NCBI GenBank assembly: GCA_047637875.1
Contig: JBLJBH010000009.1
Location: 1 to 6,946 of the forward strand
DNA: 6,946 nucleotides
Direction: 5' to 3'
Source: UBA7396 sp047637875
GTDB lineage: Bacteria; Patescibacteriota; Gracilibacteria; BD1-5; UBA6164
Below the pieces are notes generated by a model, which had not been told where the DNA came from, did not search any database, and saw nothing but the letters and a program-made list of their open reading frames with translations. This document shows, one piece after another, positions 1 through 6,916 of the stretch. Position 1 is the stretch's first letter. The number at the start of each line of letters is the position of its first letter. Made by a program: the position numbers and the translations under genes.

Positions 1-46
1 GACTTTTTTATATAATCCTCAAAAGTGTCCGGTTACGGGCTAGAAT
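1..46. other. GC-richer edge patch of unknown nature
   Basis: Around 24-42 the sequence (AAGTGTCCGGTTACGGGCTA) is clearly richer in G+C than everything up to the first gene. No convincing gene end, tRNA or paired repeat is visible in the 222 bases before the adaptor gene. Short open stretches end at TAG 41-43 (frame 2) and TAA 60-62 (frame 3), and neither encodes anything recognisable. It may be the tail of an upstream gene or the end of an insertion element cut by the window edge. Confidence 0.25.
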
Positions 47-126
47 TTATGTTATAAACTAAATATGAATATAAAATTGGAATTAAAATAATAAAAGTCA
101 AAAAAATAATTTTAATTTTTATAAAT

Positions 127-153
127 TTGATTTATTTTTTAAGTATATATAAT
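127..153 (+). promoter_or_regulatory. Candidate sigma70-type promoter of the exporter operon
   Basis: A perfect TATAAT (148-153) follows a TTGATT -35-like hexamer (127-132) with a 15-bp spacer, or 16 bp if TTTGAT at 126-131 is used. Transcription would begin near 160 and leave a leader of about 60 nt before the adaptor ATG. A second weak -35-like TTGTCA (175-180) has no well-spaced -10. The DNA here is so AT-rich that TATAAT can arise by chance, so this is only a moderate call. Confidence 0.4.
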
Positions 154-222
154 AATTTCTATTTTTGTCACTTATTGTGTAAAAAAAGGTTATTAAGAAA
201 TAATATTTATTAATTTTAAAAT

Positions 223-2406
223 ATGGCTAAAAAGAGAGTATTTCAAATTATTATATGATGTATTGTTGTTATGTGAATTTGATATGCAATATATTATTTT
301 TTTTATGCTCAAACAACTCAAAAAGATTTAAATAATAAATCAGAAGATGTTTATAATAAAGTATGAACTTGAGATATTATTAATAGTATTAAAGTTCTTT
401 GAGAAACAAATTTATTAAATGAGCAAAAACTTAAATTTAATCTTGATTGAACTGTAAAAAAAATAAATGTTGTAGAGTGAAAAAATGTTAAATCTTGAGA
501 TATTTTAGCAACTCTTGATAGTGGAGAATTAGAAAATGAACTAAAAGAAGCGCAAATAAATTATGAAAATGCTAAAATAAATCTAAACAAAGAAATAGAA
601 AAATTACAATGAGATGATAAAATAAAAGAAAAAACTAATCTTGAATCTTTAAAAAGAAAAATAGCATTATCTCAGTATGATTTTAATAAATTAAAACAAG
701 ACAATGCTACAAAACTCATTGAAAAGTCAAAAGAAATAGAATCATCAAAACTAAATTTAGAAAAACTTAAAAAAGAAAGCCAAATTTCTAAACAAAATCT
801 TACTACAGATGTAAAAGATAAAAAGGAAGATTATGATTATAAAAAACAAAATTTTGATGATAAAAAATGGACTTTGGAAAAACAAATCATTGATGAAGAA
901 AGAAATTTAGAATTAAAAATTCGTGATTATGAAAATACTTTTTTAATAACTTATGAATGAGTTTGAAATGATATTAATTCATTTTATGATAATCTAAAAA
1001 CAGTAAATGATATTTTATGATTTGATGATGAATGAATAACTACACCAGCAAATATTTATTTTTCTGCAAAAAATTCAAGTTATAAAAATCAATCAGAAAA
1101 TAATTATTGGGAATTAAAGTGAAAAATAAAAGTTTTAGAAGAAAAATACAACAAATGAGATAAAAATAATTTATCTATTTCTTATTTACTAGAATTGCTA
1201 AAGTTCGAAAAAGAATTATATGATACAATGTATAATTTTTGAGATTCTTTAGTAAAATGATCAGATTATAGTATAGAAACGTCTGAACTGTCAAACTCAG
1301 ATATAAGTTCAATAAAGTCTCTTGGTAATAATATAAGAAATACTTGATTTTCTAGTAAAACAAACGTTGATTCTTCAATAGAAAAATTAAAAAATCTAGA
1401 TACTCCTGAAGAATTAAAAGAAAAATCAAGAATTTCTATCGAATCTATAAACAAATCAATACAAGATTTAGAAAAAGATTTAACAAATTTAGAAAAAGAT
1501 TTTAATGATTTATATATTGTTTTACCTGAAAAAGTAAAAGAAATTGATTTACAAATTGAAAAAGAAGAAAGGAATTTAACTCAAATTCAAAGAAATTTTG
1601 AGGATATGAAATATAAAAATAAAGTTTCAGAAGATGATGCTGAAATTGATATAAAAACTCAAAAACAAGACTATGAAATAGCTATTAAAAATTTTAATAA
1701 AAAATACTGAAATATTAAAGAATCAGAAGAAGTAAAACTTCTTGAAAATACATTAAAACAATCACAAATTGCTATTGATCAAGTTAATAAAAAAATTGAA
1801 AATTATATTTTAAAAGCACCTTTTGACGGAGTAGTTGATAGTTTTAATTTAAAAGTTTGAGACAATCTTTCTACAAATTCTCAAGAAGAAAAATATATTC
1901 ATATTGTAAACCCAAATATGATGGAAATCAAGATTAAACTTGATCAAATCGATATTGTAAAAGTAAAAAAAGGTATGGAGGCTCAAGTAAATTTTGATTC
2001 ATATCCAGAAAAAATTTTTACCTGAACTCTAGATACAATAGATTCAAAACCAATTGATGAAAATTGAGTAAAGAAATATCAAGTAAAAATGGTTATTGAT
2101 AAATGAGATTTAAATATATTTTCATGAATGAGTGCAAATGTAGATATAGTATTTGAGAAAAAACAGTGAGTTATTTTACTTCCAACTATGTCAATTGAAC
2201 TAAATAATGAAACTTGAGAAAATTATGTTACTGTTTTAAAAAATTGAAAAAAAGAAAAACAACCAGTTGAACTTTGACTTAGTAGTAATTGAAATACTGA
2301 AATTATTTCATGATTAAAAGTTTGAGATGAAGTTTTGGAAATTAATTTTGATGCAAATATGTTTCAAATAGAAGATTTCTCAAATGGATGATGAATGATG
2401 TATTAA
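223..2406 (+). CDS. MacA/YknX/HlyD-family membrane fusion (adaptor) protein with ultra-long coiled-coil hairpin
   Basis: Adaptor subunit of an ABC exporter, 727 residues in code 25. It would sit outside the cytoplasmic membrane and couple to the ATPase-permease encoded next. A basic start (residues 3-5, KKR) precedes one hydrophobic anchor at about 7-28. The first half of the lipoyl domain is at about 70-103 (FNLDGTVKKINVVEGKNVKS, then GDILATLDS). The second half starts near 527 (LKAPFDGVVD, then a VGD turn). A beta-barrel domain follows from about 566 to 645, then a membrane-proximal domain to the end (ILLPTMSIE; GLKVGDEVLEI). Between the lipoyl halves lie about 425 residues of mostly Lys/Glu-rich coiled coil, far more than in MacA, whose whole length is about 370 residues. 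ATG 223 is the first start after an in-frame TAA at 217. There is no Shine-Dalgarno, but TTTAAA lies 2 nt upstream. The tail is glycine-rich (GGGMMY). Family assignment is firm; the substrate is unknown. Confidence 0.93.
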
Positions 2407-2420
2407 TTAATAAAAATAAT

Positions 2421-3092
2421 ATGTTGCAGTTAAAAAATATTACTAAAAGTTATTCTCTTTGAAAACTTGGAAGTATTCAAATTTTAAAATGAATTAATAT
2501 TGAGATAGATTCATGAGAATTTGTTGCTATTGTATGACCTTCTGGAAGCTGAAAATCTACTTTGATGAATATTATTTGAATGTTAGATATTCCAACTTCT
2601 TGAGAATATTATTTATCAGATACAAGAATTGATAATTTAAAAGATTCAAAAATGTCTGAGATAAGAGCCAAAAAAATATGATTTATTTTTCAAAATTATT
2701 CACTTTTACCAAGAATGTCAGCTTTAGAGCAAGTAATGATTCCACTTTGATATCAATGATTTTCAAATAAAGAAGCTAAAAAACTTGCAAGTGAATATCT
2801 TGAAAAAGTATGACTTTGAGATAAATTAAAAAATAAACCAAGCGAACTTTCTTGATGACAATCTCAAAGAGTTGCTATTGCAAGAGCTTTGGTAGTTAAT
2901 CCAGATATTATTTTAGCAGATGAACCGACTTGAGCACTTGATTCAAAAACAGGAGAAGAAATTTTAAATCTTTTTAAAGAAATAAATAAAAGCTGAAAAA
3001 CAGTTATTATTATTACACATGATAATGAAATTGCTAAAAAAGCATGAAGAATTATTAAAATAAAAGATGGTGAAATAGTAGATAATTTTTAA
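2421..3092 (+). CDS. ABC transporter ATP-binding protein, MacB/LolD/YknY class
   Basis: Cytoplasmic ATPase of the exporter, 223 residues, the usual length for a stand-alone LolD/YknY-type subunit. All ABC motifs are present: Walker A GPSGSGKST at 39-47, Q-loop Gln91 (IFQNYSLLPRMSALEQV, typical of the MacB/LolD group), signature LSGGQSQR at 143-150, Walker B IILADEP with Asp167 and Glu168, D-loop ALD at 172-174, and H-loop His200 (ITHD). By my count 17 of 21 glycines are TGA, including Gly39, Gly44, Gly145 and Gly146, which makes this gene the strongest proof of the code. It lies 14 nt after the adaptor stop and 10 nt before the permease start, so it is co-transcribed with both. In-frame ATGs at 2388 and 2391 inside the adaptor's end would add 10-11 residues. 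The 2421 start is preferred because MLQLKNITKSY matches the family's usual beginning. Confidence 0.97.
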
Positions 3093-3102
3093 TTTAAAAC
3101 TC

Positions 3103-4329
3103 ATGAGATTTTTAAAATATTTTATTCAAGCACTTGATGCTTTATGGAGAAATAAGCTCAGATCAACACTGAGTACTTTATGAATTGTTATTTGAATTGC
3201 ATCAGTAACAATTATGCTTGCTCTTTGAGAATGACTCAAAGCTCAAATGTTAGAAAATCTTTCTGTATCAAATGATGTTATAACTTTAACTCCAAATGAT
3301 TGATGATGAGATTTTAGATGAGAAAATCAACCAAAAGAGGAAACTCCTTATATTCAAGTAAAAGAAATTTTTGTTCAAGATTCGATTGATAAAATAAAAA
3401 AATATGTTTGAAATGTTAAAACAGTTTTAGCTTTAGCTACAGCAAATAGTTCTGAAACTAAATTTGAATGAAAAGATTTATATGCATCTATTGTTTGAAT
3501 AACACCAGATTATTTACAGACAAAATGAATTGAAATAGTAACATGATTTTGATTTACTCAGAAACATTTTTCTGATTCTTCGAAAGTAGTTATTTTATGA
3601 AATGATTTGGTTAAATATGATTTAGAATGAAAAAATCCAGTATGAAAAACAATCATGATTTGATGATACGCTTTTGATGTAATTGGGATTTTATGACCAA
3701 GTAAAGATTGGCAACTTAACTATTCTATGATAGTTCCTATGACTACACTTCAAAATAGTTTTTGAGTGAAAAAATTTAATAGCATGATGATTTACGTTGA
3801 AGATATTTTAAAAATAGACAAGACAAAAAAAGATGTATTATACTTACTTTTAAAACTTTCAGAAGTTTCGTCTCCTAGTGAAGTTAAATTTAGCCTTCAA
3901 TCAAATGATGAAGCTATAAAACAAATAAACCAAACCATTAATCAGATGAAATTATTTTTATGATGAATTGCTTGAATTTCGCTTCTGGTTTGATGAATTT
4001 GAATTATGAATATTATGTTTGTATCAGTTATAGAAAGAACTAGAGAAATTGGTATTAGAAAAGCAATCTGAGCAAAAAAAAGAGATATTTTAAGTCAATT
4101 TTTAACTGAATCAATTGTTATTAGTATTTTATGATGTGTAATTGCATTTTGATTGAGTTTAATATGAATTTATTTTATTAATAAATATTCACCACTTCCA
4201 GCTGTTTTTAGTTTAAATGTTATGCTTTTTTCTAGCGCTGTTTCTGTTTGAATGTGAATTATTTTTTGAATTATTCCAGCATGGAAAGCTGCAAAAATGA
4301 AACCAATAGATGCTTTGAGATTTGAATAA
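3103..4329 (+). CDS. ABC transporter permease, MacB/FtsX/YknZ type
   Basis: Membrane subunit of the exporter, 408 residues in code 25, the normal size for a four-helix MacB-type permease without a fused ATPase. The start is canonical (ALDALWRNKLRSTLSTLGI), with helix 1 at about 21-41 ending in ALGEG. A large extracytoplasmic (MacB_PCD-like) domain covers about 45-280. Helix 2 is at about 287-308, followed by the diagnostic coupling segment ERTREIGIRKAIGAKKRDIL (311-330). Helix 3 is at about 337-359, helix 4 at about 368-392, and the tail PAWKAAKMKPIDALRFE is typical. Such permeases work by mechanotransmission, moving substrates outside the membrane with their adaptor, rather than through a channel. 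The start has no Shine-Dalgarno; TTTAAA (3093-3098) lies 4 nt before ATG. Trp is always TGG, and nearly all Gly are TGA. The substrate cannot be told; lipids, peptides and drugs are all known for the family. Confidence 0.95.
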
Positions 4330-4337
4330 ATTCACTT

Positions 4338-4369
4338 AAATAAAACTACTTTTTAAAGTAGTTTTATTT
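4338..4369 (+). terminator. Intrinsic terminator after the exporter operon
   Basis: Perfect 15-bp inverted repeat, arms 4338-4352 and 4355-4369, with a nominal 2-nt loop that would open wider in RNA. It is followed by a T-rich run (4367-4375). The hairpin begins 8 nt after the permease stop and separates the exporter operon from the padR unit. A-rich flanks may let it work in both directions. Confidence 0.85.
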
Positions 4370-4385
4370 TTCTTTAAAAAATAAT

Positions 4386-4413
4386 TTGACAAAAAATCAA
4401 TAAAAAATAATAT
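4386..4413 (+). promoter_or_regulatory. Promoter of padR and the PspC-domain gene
   Basis: A perfect TTGACA -35 (4386-4391) is followed after 16 bp by TAATAT (4408-4413), a 4-of-6 match to the -10 consensus. Transcription would start around 4420, inside the inverted repeat described separately, and leave only about 25 nt of leader before the padR ATG. The location, just downstream of a strong terminator and upstream of a two-gene unit, supports a true promoter. Confidence 0.6.
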
Positions 4414-4437
4414 TACCTTGCATTACAAAGTAATATT
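4409..4437 (+). promoter_or_regulatory. Likely PadR operator (29-bp inverted repeat)
   Basis: AATATTACCTTG (4409-4420) and CAAAGTAATATT (4426-4437) are inverted copies with 11 of 12 positions paired and a 5-bp spacer. The dyad overlaps the -10 and the expected start of transcription, 8 bp before the padR ATG. PadR repressors are dimers that often bind dyads at their own promoter, so auto-repression of padR and the downstream gene is the natural reading. As RNA it could also form a hairpin, but no U-run follows, so it is not a terminator. Confidence 0.6.
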
Positions 4438-4444
4438 TAAATTT

Positions 4445-4765
4445 ATGGAAAAAATTTCTACTCAAATGAGAAAAGGAATTTTGGAATATATAATTTTATG
4501 AATAATCAGTAAATGAGATATTTACTGAGCTGAAATTATTGAAATCTTAAAATCTTGAGATCTCATAGTTGCAGAATGAACTATATATCCACTTCTTTCT
4601 CGTTTAAAAACAGATAATTTGATAAATTATTATTGGGTTGAATCAGATTCTGGACATCCCAGAAAATACTACAATCTCACTCCAGAATGACAAGATATGC
4701 TCATAATAATGGAAAAAAATTGGACCAATATAAAAAGCTCAATTGAAAAAATATTAAATAAATAA
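4445..4765 (+). CDS. PadR-family transcriptional regulator
   Basis: Small DNA-binding repressor, 106 residues, matching the short PadR subfamily that has the winged helix and one C-terminal dimerisation helix. Family hallmarks run in order: RKGILEYIILGII at the start of helix 1, GDIYGAEIIEIL, the recognition region EGTIYPLLSRLKTDNLI, the wing tip ESDSGHPRKYYNLTPEG, and a final helix with the conserved Trp (EKNWTNIKSSIEKIL). Six of eight glycines are TGA, including those of YGA and EGT. TTTAAA lies 3 nt before ATG and there is no Shine-Dalgarno. The gene is 25 nt upstream of the HAAS/PspC-domain gene, and no promoter or terminator is apparent between them, so the two are probably co-transcribed. 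PadR genes are commonly paired with HAAS-domain membrane proteins. The inducing signal is unknown and may be sensed through the partner protein. Confidence 0.93.
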
Positions 4766-4790
4766 TTTTAACATTTTAAATTTTAAAACT

Positions 4791-6656
4791 ATGAATAAGT
4801 TTGAACAATATAAAATAAATATTCAAGAAAAAGAAAAAAGTATTATTTTAGAATATTTAGAAAAAATAAAAAAATTTATTTCTGATAATAATATAGATAC
4901 AGAACTATTTTTAGATATTGAAGAAATGGTTTTTGAAAAATTATCTTTAGAAAGAGAAATAAATGAACTCAAAGTTAGAAAAATTATAAAAGAAGTTTGA
5001 GAACCAGAAGTTATATTTTCAGATTTTTTTGATACAAAAAAAATGCCTTCTACAAAAAAAGATGAAAAAACTTCTTCACAAGAAAATTTTTATGAAAAAC
5101 TAATTGAAAATAATTGGATTAGAGATAATGATTGAGCAATTTTGCTTTGAATCTCAAAAACTCTAGCTGAAAAAATAGGTATTTCAATATTAGCTGTAAG
5201 AATATTATTAATTTTAGTTTGTTTTTTGTGATGATTAAGCGCTTGGTTATATATTTTAGCTTGAATTATTTTACCTGTAAAGTGAGTTGATTATGCAAAA
5301 AGAAATACTTTTTCTTATTTTAGAACACAAATAATATTATTAATAAGAAATTTTGTTTATAATTTTTCATCATTTTTTGTTAAAAAAATAGGATTTATTT
5401 TCTCAAAGTTAATTATGATTTTAAAAAAAGTTTTTTATTTTATTGTAAATAATATTTTTCCAATAATTAGGTTTGTAATATTTTTAATTTTAGCTTTTTT
5501 CTTTGCTTTTATTTTGCTTTGACTTATATCAATGTGAGCATTTTATTTTAGTGATTTTAGCGTTTGAAATGTTGATTTTGTTTGAGTTTTACCTGGATTT
5601 TTTCTTTGGTGAATTTGATTTTGAATTGTCTCATCTTCAATATTAACTATTGCATCATTTTTGTATTGATTAAATAAAAAAATGCTTAATTCATACATTT
5701 TAAGTTTGGCTTGAATTTCATTTGTTTTAGCATTATTTTTATGAATTTCAACTTGATTTGATTTAGCAAAAAAATATATTTGAGAATCAAAAATAATCCA
5801 ATCAGCGCAACTTGAAATAAAAGATTTTTGAACTGGAGTTGTAAATATTGATATTTCATCTTTAAATGAAAATAAATTTTTATGGAATATTTGACGGAAC
5901 GCACAAGTAAATGTAAAAGCTTCTACTTGAAGTATTGCAAAAATCGAAATTGTAAAAACTATTTATTGAAATGATGAAATTAGAAATAAAGTTGAGGCTG
6001 GATTAAATGATATTGAGCTTCAAGAAAATTGAAATGAAATGATTTTAAAAGCAAAAAATAATCAATTTTTTAAACAAAAAACACCTTTTACATTTTCTCA
6101 CAATGATATAGTTTTATACTTACCAACTGATAAAAAATATTATATAAATTGAGGATATTATTATTTTGAAAATGTTCACAGCGAAAATAAATATTGAAAA
6201 TATAATCAATATTTAAACAACAATTGTCAATTTAATATATTTTACTATTCAAAAGACGAAGAAAAATTTGCTTGTGAACCAAATGAATCAGATTTAAAAA
6301 GTGCAAAAATAGAATATTTAAAATATGAATTAGCAGAAAGATTTGACGAGATTTCAACTATAAAACATGTAAATAAATATAAAAGAGAATATTATGGAAA
6401 TTATTGAGTAAAAAGTGATTGGAGTTTTGATAATTTATATTTTTGAAATGATGAAAAAGTTTTAAATATTGAATTTTCTGATATGAGTTTAGATATTGAT
6501 GCTCAAGTTTGAGTTGAAGATAGCGCAACTTGAGTTATATTTTCAAATTTTACCATAAAAGATGTTGAAACAAATTATGCTTTTAAGGAAAAATATTACG
6601 AAGATATTTCATCTATAAAAGATTATTTAAATGAAGAAGAATTTAATAATTATTAA
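4791..6656 (+). CDS. HAAS-like and PspC-domain polytopic membrane protein with large C-terminal ectodomain
   Basis: Probable envelope-stress membrane protein, 621 residues, much longer than E. coli PspC (about 120). Residues 1-85 are helical and end in IIKEVGEPEVIFSDFF, the typical close of HAAS (DUF1700-like) domains; 86-100 is a polar linker. The PspC domain covers about 109-164: RDNDGAILLGISKTLAEKIG, AVRILLILVCFLGG, then YILAGIILPVK. Residues 165-224 are basic and amphipathic. Further hydrophobic segments lie at about 225-253, 264-297 and 302-320. Residues 325-621 are polar, Tyr/Asn-rich and look beta-strand-rich (GVVNIDISS, AQVNVKAST, KIEIVKTI). A DUF4097 'toastrack' type fold, often linked to PspC, is possible but not shown. 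Cys479 and Cys495 could form a disulfide. About 30 of 37 glycines are TGA. The start has TTTAAA 3 nt upstream. PspC and HAAS calls are good; the C-terminal domain is not recognised. Confidence 0.88.
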
Positions 6657-6658
6657 AA

Positions 6659-6689
6659 ATAAAGACATACCCAAAAAGTATGTCTTTAT
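6659..6689. terminator. Bidirectional terminator between the convergent PspC-domain gene and mraY
   Basis: Inverted repeat with arms 6659-6670 and 6678-6689 (core AAAGACATAC / GTATGTCTTT, extended by AT pairs) and a 7-nt loop. It begins just after the stop of the plus-strand gene and overlaps the mraY stop codon by 3-4 nt. On the minus strand the stem is followed by a good T-rich tract (TTTATTTTTAAT). The plus-strand tail is A/T-mixed and weaker, so termination is probably most efficient for mraY. Confidence 0.8.
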
Positions 6690-6916
6690 AATTTATAAAC
6701 AATCAAACCAATAGCACTAAGCACAATTCACAAAAGCCAAAGTTTGAAAACAACAGTTTCTTCACTCCATCAAATCGCTTCTAGGTGATGATGAAAAGGC
6801 GCAATTCTAAAAACTTTTTTTCAGTTTCTTAGTTTTTTGCTAGTTATTTGAATAATTACAGATAAAGTTTCAAATATAAAAATTGCTGAAATGGCATAAT
6901 AGAAAAAAGTGTGTGG
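6686..6916 (-). CDS. mraY: MraY (phospho-N-acetylmuramoyl-pentapeptide transferase), C-terminal fragment, frame interrupted
   Basis: MraY makes lipid I by moving phospho-MurNAc-pentapeptide from UDP onto undecaprenyl phosphate at the inner face of the membrane. The last 76 codons are readable. They contain FIFETLSVIIQ, then KLRNGKKVFRI, then the hallmark APFHHHLEAIGWSEE with the active-site histidine triplet, and the final helix LWLLGIVLSAIGLIVYKL. Gly in GW is TGA beside Trp TGG. The open frame cannot be followed to the window edge: a TAG lies in frame at 6917-6919, and no plausible start lies in the fragment. The protein reads well again upstream if the CACACAC run (about 6909-6915) is taken as two bases short (ILLILATHTFFYYAISAIF), which suggests a frameshift or an edge error rather than a short gene. 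The gene is convergent with the PspC-domain gene. Confidence 0.85.

Noticed and set aside
65..91. Tiny open frame ATG...TAA of 8 codons before the exporter operon
   Set aside because: Too short, with no recognisable sequence; chance in AT-rich leader DNA.
238..270. Lipobox-like IIGC (Cys13) in the adaptor's N-terminus
   Set aside because: The cysteine comes before most of the hydrophobic segment instead of after it, so this is a membrane anchor, not a lipoprotein signal.
1266..1454. Open frame of 62 codons on the minus strand
   Set aside because: Lies wholly opposite the adaptor's coiled-coil gene, has no family features, and reflects the repetitive Lys/Glu/Ser codons of the real gene.
3766..3963. 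65-codon plus-strand open frame
   Set aside because: It is in frame with the permease and is only a piece of it, ended by a TGA (Gly287).
223..4329. Code 4 (UGA as tryptophan, Mycoplasma-like)
   Set aside because: Trp at Walker A, LSGGQ and other invariant Gly positions is not tolerable, and TGG is used for the genuine tryptophans.
4338..4369. Palindrome as regulator-binding site or CRISPR-like repeat
   Set aside because: Single copy, directly after a stop codon, with a T-run behind it: an ordinary intrinsic terminator.
4791..5000. 69-codon plus-strand gene ending at TGA
   Set aside because: The TGA at 4998-5000 is the glycine of a conserved VGEPE motif; the frame continues to TAA 6654-6656.
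5686..5904. 72-codon minus-strand open frame
   Set aside because: Antisense shadow of the PspC-domain protein's membrane and ectodomain region, with low-complexity Lys/Leu/Phe composition.
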